Below, piece after piece: positions 8,479 to 21,247 of a DNA stretch of 64,000 nucleotides. Within the stretch, counting starts at the first letter, position 1, and each line of letters opens with the position of its first letter. The stretch spans positions 1,940,561 through 2,004,560 of the forward strand of contig NZ_NIBV01000002.1 of assembly GCF_002632585.1 (NCBI RefSeq), written 5' to 3'. The notes beneath the pieces were generated by a model. The model had not been told where the DNA came from. It did no database searches and worked only from the letters and a program-made list of their open reading frames with translations. The translations under genes were made by a program, and so were the position numbers. This DNA is from Xenorhabdus szentirmaii DSM 16338. Lineage in GTDB: Bacteria; Pseudomonadota; Gammaproteobacteria; Enterobacterales; Enterobacteriaceae.

Positions 8479-10326
8479 TTAAACCAAAAGCAGCAGAGCT
8501 AAAACCAGCACTGCACCCAACCCCATAGAGGTAGCGTACCAACGAACCTGTCCGTTTTGACTCCAACGTAACCCTTTATTGCCCCAACGTGACAATATGG
8601 CAGGTATGTTCATCAGTGAGTTCAAAGGATCATTTTGCAACAAACGGGTAATGCCTTTGAATGGTTTCACCAATACCCAATCGTACAGCGCATCAAATCC
8701 CCACGCATGGAACCACCATGTCGAGAAGAAACGACCCGGCGCACTGTTTGCAGTGGCATTAACCACACTGCGTTTACCAAGATACAACGCTGCCGCCAGC
8801 AAAATACCGACAACGGCAACCACACCAGAAATGATTTCCAGTGCCATTTTGCCATCGTGCCCTGAATGGCTTTCTGGCAGGACACCTGACAGTGGAAGCT
8901 TGATAAAGATACCGCCGATAAAGGTAGACAGCACCAGCAATACGGACAGTGGCAAAGTATGGGTAATGCCCTTGACAGGATGTGCATGGGTATTTTCTTC
9001 GCCGTGGAACACAATGAAAATCATGCGGAAGGTATACAAGGAGGTCATAAATGCCCCAACCAGCCCCGCCAGCATCAGGTTCATATGACCATTCGCCAGA
9101 GCGCCCCACAAGATTTCATCTTTACTGTAGAAACCGGCGGTCAATAATGGCAGAGCCGACAGTGCTGAACCACCCACGATGAAACAGAGGTAAACAAACG
9201 GAATGCGCTTGCGTAACCCACCCATTTTGAAGATGTTTTGTTCATGGTGACAAGCCAGGATCACTGAACCAGAAGCCAGGAATAACAGTGCCTTAAAGAA
9301 TGCGTGGGTCATGAGATGGAAAATGGCCGCATCCCACGCCTGTACCCCCAATGCCAAAAACATGTAACCAATTTGGCTCATGGTTGAATAGGCCAGCACG
9401 CGTTTGATGTCGGTTTGTACCAGCGCGGCAAATCCTGCCAACAATAGGGTTACAGCACCAATGATCCCCACCAGATGCAGAATGTCTGGCGCCATCAGGA
9501 ACAGTGCATGGCTGCGGGCAATCAGGTAGACACCCGCGGTTACCATGGTTGCGGCGTGGATCAAAGCAGAAACCGGTGTCGGGCCTGCCATCGCATCTGC
9601 CAACCATGTTTGCAATGGCAACTGCGCTGATTTACCCACTGCGCCACCCAGAATCATCAGGGTTGCCCAAGTGATTGCGGTTGAGCCAGCTTCAATGTGC
9701 TGCGGGGCCAATACCGCCAACTCGCGGAAACTCAGCGTGCCTAACTGGTCGTAGAGGATAAACATGCCGATGGCAAGGAACACGTCCCCCACGCGGGTAA
9801 CAATGAACGCTTTCATTGCCGCCGCGCCATTGGCCGGGTTTTTGTAGTAGAAACCGATCAACAGGTAACTGCACAGGCCAACCCCTTCCCAACCGAGGTA
9901 CATCAGCAGCATGTTATCTGCCAGCACCAATACCACCATGCTGGCGATAAACAGGTTGGTATAGGCGAAGAAGCGGGAATACCCCTCCTCGCCCCGCATA
10001 TACCATGAAGCGTAAACGTGGATCAGGAAACCGACGCCGGTCACAACACCCAGCATGGTCATCGACAGGCCATCCAGTACCAGATTGACAGGAATGCTGA
10101 AATCTCCCGCATCCATCCAGTTCCATAATGTCTGCTCGAAAACCTGTCCCCCTGCTCCATTCTGGGTAACAAAATCAATCCCGACCCAGAGTGTGATTAA
10201 TGCTGCCAGGCCAACCGAACCACTTCCAATGGTGGCTGACAAATTTTCAGACCAGCGGCCACGGGAAAATGCCAATAGCAGAAATCCCAACAGTGGCAGC
10301 AGAATAGTTAAATAGAGTAAGTTCAT
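8479..10326 (-). CDS. nuoL: NADH-quinone oxidoreductase subunit L
   Basis: At 615 residues this is the most distal antiporter-like subunit. The conserved Glu lies in [19 protein letters not shown] near residue 145, and the lysine path in [19 protein letters not shown] near residue 230. After the last channel helices a C-terminal segment (about 530-615) fits the long lateral amphipathic helix plus anchoring helix that run along the membrane arm. The start codon overlaps the nuoK stop by four bases, which implies translational coupling. Confidence 0.96.
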   Translation of the reverse strand: MNLLYLTILLPLLGFLLLAFSRGRWSENLSATIGSGSVGLAALITLWVGIDFVTQNGAGGQVFEQTLWNWMDAGDFSIPVNLVLDGLSMTMLGVVTGVGFLIHVYASWYMRGEEGYSRFFAYTNLFIASMVVLVLADNMLLMYLGWEGVGLCSYLLIGFYYKNPANGAAAMKAFIVTRVGDVFLAIGMFILYDQLGTLSFRELAVLAPQHIEAGSTAITWATLMILGGAVGKSAQLPLQTWLADAMAGPTPVSALIHAATMVTAGVYLIARSHALFLMAPDILHLVGIIGAVTLLLAGFAALVQTDIKRVLAYSTMSQIGYMFLALGVQAWDAAIFHLMTHAFFKALLFLASGSVILACHHEQNIFKMGGLRKRIPFVYLCFIVGGSALSALPLLTAGFYSKDEILWGALANGHMNLMLAGLVGAFMTSLYTFRMIFIVFHGEENTHAHPVKGITHTLPLSVLLVLSTFIGGIFIKLPLSGVLPESHSGHDGKMALEIISGVVAVVGILLAAALYLGKRSVVNATANSAPGRFFSTWWFHAWGFDALYDWVLVKPFKGITRLLQNDPLNSLMNIPAILSRWGNKGLRWSQNGQVRWYATSMGLGAVLVLALLLLV

Positions 10327-10625
10327 CCGCGCATCTCACTGACTGTATCAATATTCAGATTTTGGCGACGACGGTGCAACTGTAGTAACAGTGCCAAACC
10401 GATGCTCGCCTCGGCTGCTGCCAGCGTGATGGCCAGAATATACATCACCTGACCATCAGGTTGGACCCAGTAACTGCCGGCAACCACAAATGCCAGCGCT
10501 GAAGCATTGATCATAATTTCCAGCCCAATCAGCATGAATAACAGATTGCGGCGGATAATCAGGCAAGTGAAGCCCAATGTAAACAGAATGGCCGCCAGAA
10601 TAAGGCCATGGTTTAACGCGATCAT
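10323..10625 (-). CDS. nuoK: NADH-quinone oxidoreductase subunit K
   Basis: A 100-residue three-helix membrane subunit. The two membrane glutamates needed for coupling are visible in [15 protein letters not shown] (near residue 36) and [14 protein letters not shown] (near residue 72). It overlaps nuoJ by four bases at its start and nuoL by four bases at its end. Its length is identical to E. coli NuoK. Confidence 0.96.
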   Translation of the reverse strand: MIALNHGLILAAILFTLGFTCLIIRRNLLFMLIGLEIMINASALAFVVAGSYWVQPDGQVMYILAITLAAAEASIGLALLLQLHRRRQNLNIDTVSEMRG

Positions 10626-11152
10626 GATTGATCCTCCGCTCGGTTGCTGATGACTTCGCCCTGTCGGTTTTCACGGCCAATGTGGTAAGCCACCACCAAC
10701 CCGGCCAGTAACAGCAAGGATGCCAGCTCGACGGCAAGCACATAAGGACCAAACAGGCTGATACCGACTTCTTTGGCACTCACGACGCCCCCTCTGATGA
10801 CAACCGATGGCAGTGTATTGATGGCATAAACCAACACAATCAGCAGGACAACAGACAGAATGGACGGGCCAATCCAGGCCCTGGGTTGCAGCCATGAACG
10901 CTCTTGGTCAGCAACCGATTTCCCCAGATTCAGCATCATCACAACGAAGACGAACAACACCATGATCGCCCCGGCATAAACAATGATTTCCAGCGCACCG
11001 GCAAAATAGGCGCCGAGGGAGAAAAACACGATGGACAATGCCAGCAAGGACGTAATCAGGTACAAAAGCGCATGAACCGGATTCGTGTGGGTTATCACCC
11101 TAAGTGTTGCGAGGATGGCAACCAGCCCTGCGACATAAAATGTAAGCTCCAT
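10622..11152 (-). CDS. nuoJ: NADH-quinone oxidoreductase subunit J
   Basis: This 176-residue membrane subunit (E. coli 184) has five hydrophobic segments. It includes the pi-bulge helix [20 protein letters not shown] near residue 60, whose conformational change couples quinone reduction to pumping. It follows nuoI after 12 bases and overlaps nuoK. The polar C-terminal tail (REN to SNRAEDQS) is cytoplasmic and varies in the family. Confidence 0.95.
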   Translation of the reverse strand: MELTFYVAGLVAILATLRVITHTNPVHALLYLITSLLALSIVFFSLGAYFAGALEIIVYAGAIMVLFVFVVMMLNLGKSVADQERSWLQPRAWIGPSILSVVLLIVLVYAINTLPSVVIRGGVVSAKEVGISLFGPYVLAVELASLLLLAGLVVAYHIGRENRQGEVISNRAEDQS

Positions 11153-11164
11153 GAATATCGCTCC

Positions 11165-11707
11165 TTACGGCAACAGGCTTTTAACGTCGATAGGCTTGGC
11201 TTCGTTCTCGGCTTCGCCCTTATCTTTGCCGTCAATTGCCATGCCCGTCTTGCGGTAAAAGTTATAGTCAGGGTATTTTCCCGGCCCGGAAATCAGCAGA
11301 TCTTCTTTTTCGTATACGAGATCTTGACGCTTGAATTCACCCAATTCGAAATCTGGCGTCAACTGAATGGCTGTCGTTGGACAGGCCTCTTCACACAAGC
11401 CGCAGAAAATGCAACGCGAGAAGTTGACGCGGAAAAATTCCGGATACCAGCGACCATCTTTATGCTCGGCTTTTTGCAGTGAGATACATCCCACCGGGCA
11501 CACGGCTGCACACAGGTTACAGGCAACACAACGCTCTTCACCGTCAGGATCACGCGTCAGAACGATGCGCCCACGGTAACGGGGTGGCAGATAGACTGGT
11601 TCTTCCGGATACATTTGCGTTTCGCGTTTATGGAAGGCATGAAGCCCTATCATCCAAATACTGCGTACCTGGGTGGCGAAACCGACCACTAACTCTTTCA
11701 ATGTCAT
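11165..11707 (-). CDS. nuoI: NADH-quinone oxidoreductase subunit I
   Basis: This 180-residue peripheral subunit, equal in length to E. coli NuoI, carries clusters N6a and N6b that pass electrons toward N2. Two complete 4Fe-4S ferredoxin motifs are visible: [18 protein letters not shown] near residue 60 and [18 protein letters not shown] near residue 99. An N-terminal amphipathic helix would rest on NuoH. It lies between nuoH and nuoJ. Confidence 0.97.
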   Translation of the reverse strand: MTLKELVVGFATQVRSIWMIGLHAFHKRETQMYPEEPVYLPPRYRGRIVLTRDPDGEERCVACNLCAAVCPVGCISLQKAEHKDGRWYPEFFRVNFSRCIFCGLCEEACPTTAIQLTPDFELGEFKRQDLVYEKEDLLISGPGKYPDYNFYRKTGMAIDGKDKGEAENEAKPIDVKSLLP

Positions 11708-11722
11708 GGTTCAATCACCCCT

Positions 11723-12703
11723 TTATTGAGCGTTGTATAAAATCACTGCGGCAGTTGCCAGCATATTGAGTAACGTTAACGGCAGGCAGACTTTCCAGCC
11801 AAACGCCATCACTTGGTCATAACGCGGGCGCGGTAATGAAGCACGGATCAAGATAAACATCATCATGAAAAATGCTGTTTTCAACGCAAACCAAATGAAT
11901 GGGGGCAAGAGAGGCCCATTCCAGCCACCGAAAAATAACGTGACGATTAAAGCGGATACCGTCACGATAGCGATGTATTCCCCCACGAAGAACAAACCGA
12001 ATTTCATGCCGGAATATTCGACGTGATAACCATCGGCCAATTCCTGCTCTGCTTCCGGTTGGTCAAAGGGATGACGGTGACATACTGCCACACCGGCAAT
12101 CGCAAAAGTCAGGAAGCCAAAGAACTGGGGAATGATATTCCAGACATGTTGCTGTGAATTGACGATATCCACCATGTTAAAGGAGCCGGCCTGTGCCACA
12201 ACCCCCATCATGGACAGGCCGAGGAAGACTTCATAACTCAGTGTCTGTGCTGATGCGCGCATCGCCCCCAACAGGGAATACTTGTTGTTACTTGCCCAGC
12301 CTGCAAACAACACGGCATAAACCGCCAGACCCGCCATCATCATGAAGAACAGGATACCGATGTTCAGGTCTGCCACCATCCATGTCGGACTCACCGGCAC
12401 GATGGCAAAGGCCAGAAGCAACGAACAGAACGCAATGACCGGGGCCAGAGTAAAAATGGCCCGATCAGAAAAGCGTGGTGCCCAGTCTTCCTTGAAGAAC
12501 ATTTTGATCATGTCTGCAACAAGCTGCAATGAACCGCCCCAGCCCACACGGTTTGGCCCGTAACGGTTCTGGAACAACCCAAGGATACGGCGTTCAAAGA
12601 AACTCATGAATGCCCCGCAGATCACCACAACCAGAAGAATGGCCACCGCTTTCAGTACGGCAATCAGAATTTCAACCACGCCGGGAGTAAGCCAACTCAT
12701 CAT
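11723..12703 (-). CDS. nuoH: NADH-quinone oxidoreductase subunit H
   Basis: This 326-residue membrane subunit forms the quinone chamber with NuoB and NuoD and links the two arms of complex I. It has eight hydrophobic segments. The quinone-site loop [18 protein letters not shown] is near residue 37, and the charged loop [18 protein letters not shown] near residue 210. Its start overlaps the nuoG stop by four bases. E. coli NuoH has 325 residues. Confidence 0.97.
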   Translation of the reverse strand: MMSWLTPGVVEILIAVLKAVAILLVVVICGAFMSFFERRILGLFQNRYGPNRVGWGGSLQLVADMIKMFFKEDWAPRFSDRAIFTLAPVIAFCSLLLAFAIVPVSPTWMVADLNIGILFFMMMAGLAVYAVLFAGWASNNKYSLLGAMRASAQTLSYEVFLGLSMMGVVAQAGSFNMVDIVNSQQHVWNIIPQFFGFLTFAIAGVAVCHRHPFDQPEAEQELADGYHVEYSGMKFGLFFVGEYIAIVTVSALIVTLFFGGWNGPLLPPFIWFALKTAFFMMMFILIRASLPRPRYDQVMAFGWKVCLPLTLLNMLATAAVILYNAQ

Positions 12704-15423
12704 GCAACCTCCCGTAAGTTATTGACTGATTTGCCTGCCAGAACCGGAGGGATGCCCTGCATTCCGAGCGGCAAACCAACTTGTCCCTGAACCAGATTGC
12801 GACTCAGGCGTACAGTTAAACGCAGTTGCTGTCCTTCACATTCAAATTCCATGACAGCACCTTCTTTCACATTCAGGTTTTCCGCATCCCTATCGTTGAT
12901 CATCACATAGGGTTCAGGCATGCGTTCCTGAATCACATCAGCACGCTGTGACAGTTCATCACTGCCGAACAGATGGAAATAAGGCGCGACGAACCATTGG
13001 TTATCCTGCGCGGTGAAAGCCGCCGGAATGCTGTCAAAGTAGTTCAACCCGCCATCAACCGTTTCAATCAGGCGCACTCCCGGATCACCGAAACGCAGTT
13101 TACCGCCTACTTCAGCCTGGAATTTATTCCACGCTTGTGGGGAGTTCCAACCCGGAGCCCATGCAAACGGGATTTGCTGACGCTGAGCAAATGGGCTGTT
13201 ATTCCCTTCCATTGAGAAGGCAAAGGCGGTGTCGATATCTTGTGGCTGACGCTGCTCATGAACGCTGACATCTGCCAACATGGCAGTACGGCCGCTGTAA
13301 CGATGAGGAGAACGCGCCAGTTTTTGCCCGCGGATGCGGAATGTGGCATCGGGTGCTGCATCAACGATGCCTTTGAACTGCGGCATGGCTTTGACACAGG
13401 CTTCGATGACATGGTCAAGTTGCGTCCAGTCAGTCTGGCATTGTGTATAGGTGGTGTAGAGAGAGTGCATCCAACGCCAACTTTCCAGCATCACGATGGA
13501 TTTGTCATAGAATGACGGTTCGTAAACCTGGAAATAACGCTGGGCACGACCTTCCTGATTGACCAGTGTGCCATCACTTTCAGCAAAACTGGATGCTGAG
13601 AGAATCAAGTGCGCTTTATCCATAATGGCTGTGCGCTGATGATCAACAACAATCAGGTTTTTCAGGCTATCCAGTGCACAGTCAATTTTGTCCGCTGGCG
13701 CATGACGATAGAGATCGTTTTCCACCACAATGGCAGTATCTGAATCTCCCTTAGCAATACGCTGTAACGCCGCATCCAGTGGCTGCGCTTCCATCATCGC
13801 CAAACCAAGGCTATTGGCATACGCGGCGACATAAGTCAGGCCAACATTCGCCCCTTTGTCTTTCAGTGCCCACGCAATGTTTGCCGCAGCCTGAATCAAC
13901 GTGTCGCTGCCCGGGTTGCTGCCACTGATAATCAGTGGTTTTTTCGCATCACGCAGAGCTTGTGTGATGATTTCGACTTTCGCCTTTAGTTCATCCGGCA
14001 AGTCGTTGACAGCAGGGGCAATGTTGTTCAGGGCATGGGCGATGGCAAAGCCAAAGCGCGCCTGATCATCAACTGGTGCGTGGTAACTCCATGCTGCTAC
14101 ATCATCCAATCGGGTATCATCGACGCTGGTCAGGAACAGCGGATATTTCGCACGCTGGCCGATGTTCATGATCGCCGCAATTTGCCAATCTGCCACTTTC
14201 TGGGCAGCAGCCATCTCACGTGCCTTGCCTTTCACCGCCTGACGCACAGACAGTGCCATGCGAGCCGCAGTCTGAGTCAGGTCTTCACCCAATACCAGTA
14301 CCGCATCGTAATCTTCGATTTCACGCAGGGATGGCGTATAAACTCCGCCTTGCTGGAGAATTTCCAGCATCATATCAAGGCGGTGCTGCTCTTCCGCCGC
14401 AATGCCGCTGTAGAAGTTTTCCGCCCCGACCAATTCACGCAACGCAAAGTTGCTTTCAATGCTGGCACGCGGAGAGCCGATACCAATGGCGTTTTTTGCC
14501 TGACGCAAAATATCCGCACCACCCTGCATCACCTGATCCGCGTTCAGGGAAATCCACTGATCCCCACGCAATTGTTGTGGCTGGCGAGGACGATCATCAC
14601 GATTGACATAACCGTAACCAAAGCGGCCGCGGTCACACATAAAATAATGGTTGATAGTGCCGTTGTAACGATTCTCTATCCGGCGCAATTCACCATAACG
14701 CTCTCCGGGGCTGGTATTGCAACCGATACTGCATTGCTGGCAGATACTGGGAGCAAACTGCATGTCCCACTTACGGTTATAGCGTTCTGAATGCGTTTTA
14801 TCGGTGAACACCCCTGTAGGGCAAATTTCAACCAGATTACCGGAAAATTCGCTTTCCAGCGTTCCGTCCTCAGGACGGCCAAAATAGATATTGTCATGAG
14901 CCCCGTAAACGCCAAGATCGGTTCCATCCGCATAATCTTTGTAGTAACGGACACAACGGTAACAGGCGATGCAACGGTTCATTTCATGCGCAATAAATGG
15001 CCCCAGCTCCTGATTTTTATGGGTGCGCTTGGTAAAACGGTATTTGCGGAATGAATGCCCCGTCATGACGGTCATATCCTGCAAATGACAGTTTCCCCCT
15101 TCCTCACAAACAGGACAGTCATGAGGATGGTTGGTCATCAGCCATTCCACGACACTTGCGCGGAATTGCTTTGCTTCTTCGTCATCAATGGAAATATACG
15201 TGCCGTCTGCCGCAGGTGTCATACAAGACATCACCAGACGACCGCGTGTATCTTCCGCGTTCTGATATTGCTTCACCGCACACTGGCGGCAAGCGCCAAC
15301 GCTTCCCAGCGCTGGATGCCAGCAAAAATAAGGTATATCAAGCCCCAATGAGAGGCAGGCTTGCAACAGGTTATCAGCCCCGTTTACATCATAATCTTTG
15401 CCGTCTACATGTATCGTAGCCAT
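12700..15423 (-). CDS. nuoG: NADH-quinone oxidoreductase subunit G
   Basis: This is the large 907-residue iron-sulfur subunit of the hydrophilic arm. The N terminus holds a 2Fe-2S ferredoxin domain ([18 protein letters not shown] near residue 34), then [18 protein letters not shown] with the His-ligated N5 cluster. Two further cysteine groups follow: [10 protein letters not shown] and [19 protein letters not shown] molybdopterin-oxidoreductase-like domain without cofactor fills the rest. I chose the ATG at 15423 ([18 protein letters not shown]), which matches the E. coli N terminus and length (908). An upstream in-frame start at 15468 would add 15 residues with no family counterpart. Confidence 0.95.
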   Translation of the reverse strand: MATIHVDGKDYDVNGADNLLQACLSLGLDIPYFCWHPALGSVGACRQCAVKQYQNAEDTRGRLVMSCMTPAADGTYISIDDEEAKQFRASVVEWLMTNHPHDCPVCEEGGNCHLQDMTVMTGHSFRKYRFTKRTHKNQELGPFIAHEMNRCIACYRCVRYYKDYADGTDLGVYGAHDNIYFGRPEDGTLESEFSGNLVEICPTGVFTDKTHSERYNRKWDMQFAPSICQQCSIGCNTSPGERYGELRRIENRYNGTINHYFMCDRGRFGYGYVNRDDRPRQPQQLRGDQWISLNADQVMQGGADILRQAKNAIGIGSPRASIESNFALRELVGAENFYSGIAAEEQHRLDMMLEILQQGGVYTPSLREIEDYDAVLVLGEDLTQTAARMALSVRQAVKGKAREMAAAQKVADWQIAAIMNIGQRAKYPLFLTSVDDTRLDDVAAWSYHAPVDDQARFGFAIAHALNNIAPAVNDLPDELKAKVEIITQALRDAKKPLIISGSNPGSDTLIQAAANIAWALKDKGANVGLTYVAAYANSLGLAMMEAQPLDAALQRIAKGDSDTAIVVENDLYRHAPADKIDCALDSLKNLIVVDHQRTAIMDKAHLILSASSFAESDGTLVNQEGRAQRYFQVYEPSFYDKSIVMLESWRWMHSLYTTYTQCQTDWTQLDHVIEACVKAMPQFKGIVDAAPDATFRIRGQKLARSPHRYSGRTAMLADVSVHEQRQPQDIDTAFAFSMEGNNSPFAQRQQIPFAWAPGWNSPQAWNKFQAEVGGKLRFGDPGVRLIETVDGGLNYFDSIPAAFTAQDNQWFVAPYFHLFGSDELSQRADVIQERMPEPYVMINDRDAENLNVKEGAVMEFECEGQQLRLTVRLSRNLVQGQVGLPLGMQGIPPVLAGKSVNNLREVA

Positions 15424-15481
15424 AGTCAGCATGCTTCCCAATGGCCTGCCGTGGCAGGCGTTAATCAAAATTTAACCAACT

Positions 15482-16846
15482 CTACCAACGCTGTTTAAGC
15501 AGATTCGGTTGAATGCCCGCGATCAGATTGGTATTGCCATAGTCTTTAGTCACAATGCCCGCTTCAAATTCTTCGCGAAAATATTTGATGGCACTCTGCA
15601 AAGGCTCTACAGCACCGGGAGCGTGGGCACAAAAAGTTTTACCCGGGCCAAGGAAACGGCAGAGTTGTTCCAGCGTTTCAATATCACCCGGCTGCCCCTT
15701 GCCACTTTCAATGGCACGAAGAATTTTGACGCTCCACGGCAAACCATCACGGCATGGCGTACACCAGCCACAAGATTCACGGGCAAAGAACTCTTCGAGA
15801 TTACGGGTCAGAGAAACCATGTTGATCTCATGATCCACTGCCATCGCCAGTGCGGTCCCCAGACGGCTGCCCGCTTTGGCAATGCTTTCGAAATCCATTG
15901 GCAGATCGAGGTGTTCTTCTGTCAGAAAATCAGTACCCGCCCCACCCGGTTGCCATGCCTTGAATTTCAACCCGTCACGCATACCGCCTGCATAATCTTC
16001 GAGGATTTCACGGGCTGTCGTCCCGAAAGGCAATTCCCAAAGCCCCGGATTTTTGACCCGGCCAGAAAAACCCATCAATTTAGTGCCGGCATCTTTACTC
16101 TTGCCTTCACTCAAACCGATGTACCACTCTTTGCCATGGGCAAGAATTGCAGGAACGTTACACAACGTTTCTACGTTGTTTACACACGTTGGTTTGCCCC
16201 AAACACCGGATGTTGCAGGGAACGGAGGTTTTGAACGCGGGTTCGCGCGACGCCCTTCAAGGGAGTTAATCAGTGCAGTTTCTTCACCACAGATGTAACG
16301 TCCCGCGCCGGTATGAACGAACAGTTCAAAATCGAAACCGCTGCCCAAAATATTCTTGCCGAGCAATCCGGCAGCTTTGGCTTCTTCAATTGCCTTGCGT
16401 AAATGAACGGCAGCTTCAATATATTCGCCACGCAAAAAGATGTAGCCACGGTAAGCCTTCAGAGCAAAGGCGCTGATTAACATGCCTTCTACCAACAAAT
16501 GCGGTAATTGCTCCATCAGCAACCGGTCTTTATAAGTACCCGGCTCCATTTCATCCGCGTTGCACAGCAAATAGCGGATGTTCATGCTTTCGTCTTTCGG
16601 CATCAGGCTCCATTTCAAGCCTGTGGAGAAACCCGCACCACCACGGCCTTTTAAGCCGGCATCTTTCACCAAAGCGGTAATTTCATCAGGAGCCATGCCC
16701 TTCAGTGCTTTTTCGGCCCCCCTGTAACCCTCTTTGCTCCGATATTCATCCAACCAGACAGGTTGCCGGTCATCACGCAACCGCCATGTCAGGGGATGAG
16801 TTTCCGCAGTGCGGATAATTTCTTTCACTCCTGAACGCGTTGTCAT
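15482..16846 (-). CDS. nuoF: NADH-quinone oxidoreductase subunit F
   Basis: This 454-residue flavoprotein subunit binds NADH and FMN and carries cluster N3. The NADH-binding segment [14 protein letters not shown] is near residue 67 and the FMN region [19 protein letters not shown] near residue 183. The N3 ligands are in [12 protein letters not shown] near residue 357 with a distant Cys in [11 protein letters not shown]. It is nine residues longer than E. coli NuoF, mainly at the C terminus. It overlaps nuoE by four bases, so the two NADH-module subunits are translationally coupled. Confidence 0.96.
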   Translation of the reverse strand: MTTRSGVKEIIRTAETHPLTWRLRDDRQPVWLDEYRSKEGYRGAEKALKGMAPDEITALVKDAGLKGRGGAGFSTGLKWSLMPKDESMNIRYLLCNADEMEPGTYKDRLLMEQLPHLLVEGMLISAFALKAYRGYIFLRGEYIEAAVHLRKAIEEAKAAGLLGKNILGSGFDFELFVHTGAGRYICGEETALINSLEGRRANPRSKPPFPATSGVWGKPTCVNNVETLCNVPAILAHGKEWYIGLSEGKSKDAGTKLMGFSGRVKNPGLWELPFGTTAREILEDYAGGMRDGLKFKAWQPGGAGTDFLTEEHLDLPMDFESIAKAGSRLGTALAMAVDHEINMVSLTRNLEEFFARESCGWCTPCRDGLPWSVKILRAIESGKGQPGDIETLEQLCRFLGPGKTFCAHAPGAVEPLQSAIKYFREEFEAGIVTKDYGNTNLIAGIQPNLLKQRW

Positions 16847-17388
16847 GGATACTGCTCCAGTAATCGTTCGATTTCTTCAGGTTTGACATAACTGTGGGTA
16901 TCTTCGTCAACCATCATGGTCGGCCCCTTGTCACAGTTACCCAGACAGCAGGTTGGCAACAGCGTGAAACGCCCGTCTGCCGTGGTTTGCCCCGGACGAA
17001 TGTTCAAGTGCGATTCTATCGCCGCCTGAACGCCCTGATAGCCCGTGATATGACATACAACGCTGTCACAATAACGAATAATGTGACGCCCTACCGGCTG
17101 GCGATAAATCTGACTATAAAACGTCGCCACACCTTCTACGTCACTGGCCGGAATGCCCAGTACCTCAGCAATGGCATAAATAGCGCCATCCGGCACCCAA
17201 CCACGCTGTTTCTGCACAATTTTCAAGGCTTCAATTGACGCAGCACGCGGATCTTCGTAATGGTGTTTTTCGTGTTCAATGGCATCACGCTCTACTGCAC
17301 TCAGGACAAACTTATCCGGTGTCTGAGCGTCCGTTACGTTAACCACATCAAGGCGTGCTTGCTTGTTTGCGTTAAATTCACTTTGCAT
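16843..17388 (-). CDS. nuoE: NADH-quinone oxidoreductase subunit E
   Basis: This 181-residue thioredoxin-fold subunit of the NADH module holds the 2Fe-2S cluster N1a. The four ligands appear in two pairs: [11 protein letters not shown] near residue 112 and [13 protein letters not shown] near residue 147. The helical N-terminal part contacts NuoF. It starts two bases after the nuoCD stop. Confidence 0.96.
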   Translation of the reverse strand: MQSEFNANKQARLDVVNVTDAQTPDKFVLSAVERDAIEHEKHHYEDPRAASIEALKIVQKQRGWVPDGAIYAIAEVLGIPASDVEGVATFYSQIYRQPVGRHIIRYCDSVVCHITGYQGVQAAIESHLNIRPGQTTADGRFTLLPTCCLGNCDKGPTMMVDEDTHSYVKPEEIERLLEQYP

Positions 17389-17390
17389 CG

Positions 17391-19190
17391 TTAGCGATCC
17401 ACATCAGACATAACAAAATCGATACTGCCCAGATAAACGATAAGGTCAGATACCAGACTGCCCCGGATCACCGATGGGATCTGCTGCAAGTGAGCAAAAC
17501 TCGGGGTACGGATACGGGTGCGGTAACTCATGGTGCTACCGTCACTGGTCAGGTAATAACTGTTGATACCTTTCGTAGCTTCGATCATCTGGAATGATTC
17601 ATTGGCAGGCATGACCGGCCCCCATGACACTTGCAGGAAGTGGTTAATCATGGTTTCGATGTGCTGCAAGGTGCGCTCTCTTGGAGGGGGCGTAGTCAGA
17701 GGATGATCAGCCTTGAATGGACCTTCTGGCATATTTTTGAGGCACTGCTCAAGGATGCGCATACTCTGGCGAATTTCTTCCACTTTCAGCATCACACGGT
17801 CATAACAATCACCGTTGTAACCTGTCGGAACTTCAAAATCGAAATTCTCATAGCCGGAATAAGGGCGCCATTTACGTACGTCAAAGCCAATGCCCGTCGC
17901 ACGCAAGCCTGCCCCCGTCACACCCCAGTCCAGAGCCTGTTTTGCATTGTAGGCAGCCACTCCAACAGAGCGTCCTTTCAGGACCGTGTTTTTCAACGCC
18001 GCTTTCACATAAGAATTCAAACGTTTCGGCAGCCAGTCCAACAAATCACGCAGAAGCTTATCCCAGCCACGTGGCAAATCATGAGCAACGCCACCAATAC
18101 GGAACCATGCCGGATGCATACGAAACCCAGTAATGGCTTCAACGACATCGTAAACTTTCTGCCGGTCGGTAAAGGCGAAGAAGACGGGGGTCATTGCACC
18201 AACGTCTTGGATAAATGTACTGATATAAAGCAGGTGGCTGTTGATGCGGAACAACTCAGACAGCATGACACGGATAGTCTTCACCCGATCCGGCACTTCA
18301 ATGCCCGCCAGTTTCTCCACTGACAGCACATATGGCATTTCATTGACACATCCGCCTAAATATTCGATTCGATCGGTATAAGGGATATAACTGTGCCATG
18401 ACTGACGCTCCCCCATTTTTTCGGCACCGCGATGGTGGTAGCCAATGTCGGGAACACAATCAACGATTTCTTCGCCATCAAGTTGCAGGATAATGCGGAA
18501 TGCACCGTGAGCAGAAGGATGGTTTGGGCCAAGGTTGAGGAACATGAAATCCTCATTGTCAGTACCCCGTTTCATGCCCCACTCTTCTGGTTTGAAAGTC
18601 AGGGCTTCCATTTCCAGATCTTCTTTCTGCTTGGTTAACATGAAAGGATCGAATTCCGTGGCACGCGCAGAATATTCCTTGCGCAGCGGATGACCTTCCC
18701 ATGTTGGCGGCATCAATATACGACGCAGGTTCGGATGCCCATTGAAGGTAATGCCGAACATTTCCCACGTTTCACGCTCATACCAATTGGCATTCGGAAA
18801 AATTGACGTGATAGTAGGGATATTCAGGTCTTGTTCAGCGAGCGCGACTTTCAACATGATGTCACGGTTACGCTCAATGGAAATCAAATGATAAAACACT
18901 GAAAAATCTGCCGCGGGCAACCCTTGCCGATGAGAACGTTGACGCTCATCAACGCCATGCAAGTCAAACAGCATGACATAAGGTTTCGGCAGTTTTTTCA
19001 GGAAAGTAATTACTTCCTGTAGCTGTTCCCGTTTAACCCAAACAACAGGCATACCAGTACGGGTGGGCTGAACGGTAAAGGCATCCGGGCCAAATTGACG
19101 CTGAAGCTCGTTCACAACAGGGTCATCAAGGTGATCCCGTGTTTCCCAAGCAGGCCGGGCGCTTTCTTGCGCTATCTGATCTGTCATCAT
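17391..19190 (-). CDS. nuoC: NADH-quinone oxidoreductase fused subunit CD
   Basis: This 599-residue fusion of the 30-kDa (NuoC, about residues 1-190) and 49-kDa (NuoD, about 210-599) subunits is the usual enterobacterial form. NuoC contains the family block [20 protein letters not shown]. NuoD contains [20 protein letters not shown] with the quinone-site histidines, then [19 protein letters not shown]. The start ATG ATG at 19190 gives the E. coli-like N terminus. A spacer of 197 bases, mostly an ERIC repeat, separates it from nuoB; all other nuo genes are nearly contiguous. Confidence 0.96.
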   Translation of the reverse strand: MMTDQIAQESARPAWETRDHLDDPVVNELQRQFGPDAFTVQPTRTGMPVVWVKREQLQEVITFLKKLPKPYVMLFDLHGVDERQRSHRQGLPAADFSVFYHLISIERNRDIMLKVALAEQDLNIPTITSIFPNANWYERETWEMFGITFNGHPNLRRILMPPTWEGHPLRKEYSARATEFDPFMLTKQKEDLEMEALTFKPEEWGMKRGTDNEDFMFLNLGPNHPSAHGAFRIILQLDGEEIVDCVPDIGYHHRGAEKMGERQSWHSYIPYTDRIEYLGGCVNEMPYVLSVEKLAGIEVPDRVKTIRVMLSELFRINSHLLYISTFIQDVGAMTPVFFAFTDRQKVYDVVEAITGFRMHPAWFRIGGVAHDLPRGWDKLLRDLLDWLPKRLNSYVKAALKNTVLKGRSVGVAAYNAKQALDWGVTGAGLRATGIGFDVRKWRPYSGYENFDFEVPTGYNGDCYDRVMLKVEEIRQSMRILEQCLKNMPEGPFKADHPLTTPPPRERTLQHIETMINHFLQVSWGPVMPANESFQMIEATKGINSYYLTSDGSTMSYRTRIRTPSFAHLQQIPSVIRGSLVSDLIVYLGSIDFVMSDVDR

Positions 19191-19258
19191 TATTCACCAC
19201 AACGCTTGATCAGGGTTTTTATGATCGCAACACATTGCTCTTGGTTACGCTATATGGC

Positions 19259-19382
19259 TATCCCCTCCGTCTCTCAAGTGGTCGCTTTGTTGGCTACGCT
19301 CACCCCAGTCACATAGTTATCTATGCTCCGGGAAATTCGCTCCCTTGCCGCCGTGCTACATCTTGAAATCCATTGGGTATAA
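19259..19382. repeat. ERIC element between nuoB and nuoCD
   Basis: A roughly 123-bp segment matches the enterobacterial repetitive intergenic consensus as I remember it. Read on the minus strand, it begins near TATACCCAATGG, passes through GCAAGGGAGCGAATTTCCC and TAACTATGTGACTGGGGTGA, then GCCAACAAAG, and ends near GGGGATA. The long inverted-repeat core is visible. It lies within the nuo transcript and would form an RNA hairpin between nuoB and nuoCD. Confidence 0.85.
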
Positions 19383-19387
19383 AAGCC

Positions 19388-20062
19388 TTAAATTTCGTCT
19401 GGAGTTCGCAGGTTTTTCACTGCGATACGTTCACCGCGCTTCCGTTCTCTTTCTGATTGCATATTGGCACGGTAAACCCCCTGATCGCCGACAACCCATG
19501 ACAATGGGCGGCGTTCTTTGCCTATGGACTCCTGCAAAAGCAGCAGCGCTTGCATATAGGCTTCTGGGCGGGGAGGACAACCCGGAATATAAACATCCAC
19601 AGGGATAAACTTATCAACCCCCTGAACGACGGAGTAGATATCGTACATACCTCCGGAGTTTGCACAGGCCCCCATTGAAATAACCCACTTTGGTTCCAGC
19701 ATTTGGTCATACAAACGTTGAATGACAGGTGCCATCTTGACGAAGCAGGTTCCGGAAATCACCATGAAATCGGCCTGACGCGGGGATGCACGCAATACTT
19801 CTGCCCCAAAGCGTGCTACGTCGTGAACAGCGGTAAACGACGTCACCATTTCCACATAACAACAAGAAAGGCCAAAGTTATAAGGCCACAGGGAGTTTTT
19901 TCTCCCCCAGTTCACCATGTCATGCAGGGCATTTTCTAATTTGCCCATATAGACGCTGCGATGAACGTGTTGCTCCAAGGGATCGCTAACAATTTCCTGT
20001 TTTTGCAGGGGATAACGGTCATTCTCACCGTTCGGATCTATGCGGGTGAGCGTATAATCCAT
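19388..20062 (-). CDS. nuoB: NADH-quinone oxidoreductase subunit B
   Basis: This 224-residue subunit holds the terminal cluster N2 that reduces quinone. The unusual tandem-cysteine ligand pair is in [11 protein letters not shown] near residue 67. The remaining ligands are in [12 protein letters not shown] and [12 protein letters not shown]. It is second in the operon, 15 bases after nuoA. Confidence 0.96.
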   Translation of the reverse strand: MDYTLTRIDPNGENDRYPLQKQEIVSDPLEQHVHRSVYMGKLENALHDMVNWGRKNSLWPYNFGLSCCYVEMVTSFTAVHDVARFGAEVLRASPRQADFMVISGTCFVKMAPVIQRLYDQMLEPKWVISMGACANSGGMYDIYSVVQGVDKFIPVDVYIPGCPPRPEAYMQALLLLQESIGKERRPLSWVVGDQGVYRANMQSERERKRGERIAVKNLRTPDEI

Positions 20063-20077
20063 CTTTATGCCTCGCTA

Positions 20078-20539
20078 TTACTGCATGTGACTGTTGTTGG
20101 TATTGTTGGCACTGCCGATATAAGTATCAGCACTCGGTTTACTGACTTGGCGCTTTGAACGCGCAGGCGTCCAATCCAATGCACCTATGCGCGCCAGATA
20201 AACCAAGCCTACCAATAACACCAAAATGAAAATGCTTGCTTCTGCAAAGCCCAACCAACCACTCTCTTTGATAGAGACGGCCCATGCATATAAATAAAGG
20301 GCTTCAACATCGAAGATGACGAAAAACATGGCAACCAGATAAAACTTCGCCGACAAACGCAACCGTGCACTACCGACTGAATCAATACCTGACTCATAAG
20401 GGATGTGTTTTGCTCGGGCTTTCGCTCTGCCCCCCATGAAGTAGCCACCCAATAACATGAGCGCACACAAACCAAGGGCACCTATCAGGAAAACCGCAAA
20501 TGCCCAGTTATGGGCTAAAATTCCAATGGAAGTTGACAT
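20078..20539 (-). CDS. nuoA: NADH-quinone oxidoreductase subunit A
   Basis: This 153-residue three-helix membrane subunit sits near the quinone site. The conserved loop [20 protein letters not shown] is near residue 45, followed by [19 protein letters not shown] with the membrane acidic residues. It is the first gene of the nuo operon. The C-terminal tail ([21 protein letters not shown] region) is polar and variable. The operon promoter should lie in the 708-bp spacer to the right. Confidence 0.95.
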   Translation of the reverse strand: MSTSIGILAHNWAFAVFLIGALGLCALMLLGGYFMGGRAKARAKHIPYESGIDSVGSARLRLSAKFYLVAMFFVIFDVEALYLYAWAVSIKESGWLGFAEASIFILVLLVGLVYLARIGALDWTPARSKRQVSKPSADTYIGSANNTNNSHMQ

Positions 20540-21247
20540 ACTCGTTGCTTACTCATCATAAGTGGTGTCAAGGAGTCTGCTTTTTTGCCGGCAGTGTTGC
20601 ACCACATCGATTCATGGGAAGGGATAACAACCAAATCTGAAACAAGACTAATAAATCTTACCTATTACTTGGATCGTCTTGGTTTTTATTCCTCTCAACA
20701 ATGTTTTGCCATACACGGCCAAAACACTCGCACATTTATTTACAAACAGCAAACCATTAATTAACAGAATGTGCTGACCTATCGCTAAAACGTGTCAGTC
20801 GTGTAAAAAGCCATCATCAAGACATTAATTGACTACCTGACAACTCGACTTTACTACACCATTATCGCAGGAAAAACCTGTCTTTCCACTGCGCGATTGA
20901 GAGTATTTTTATGATCAAGTGCACAGTTTCACTGAAAAACATTAAACAACCGAATGGAATTTATTCAATCCTTAATAAATTGTTTCTAAAAAGGACGATG
21001 AAAGTACATTAATACAGCTATTTATAATAATAGATTTATTTTATCAACTGACAGAATGAAATTTGTTAATAAAGCAACATTAATTTAACTAAAATTATAA
21101 GGTGACAGGAAAATGAATAGGGGAAATTTCTTGTAGAAAATGTCAGAAGTTGGAATGGAAACTTGAGAGAATTATTAACATTTAATTAAAAACAGGCTAA
21201 TATCTCTACAGATAATATGGAAACATTAGCCTATAAATACGTAATAC
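20540..21247 (-). promoter_or_regulatory. 708-bp nuo upstream region
   Basis: This is AT-rich non-coding DNA between lrhA and nuoA, both on the minus strand. In E. coli the corresponding lrhA-nuoA spacer carries the nuo promoters, controlled by ArcA, NarL, Fis and others, and the long spacer here fits that role. I could not identify a specific promoter or operator by eye. Confidence 0.5.

Noticed and set aside
14035-14790. 251-codon plus-strand frame within nuoG
   Set aside because: Antisense shadow of nuoG.
15509-16234. 241-codon plus-strand frame within nuoF
   Set aside because: Antisense shadow of nuoF.
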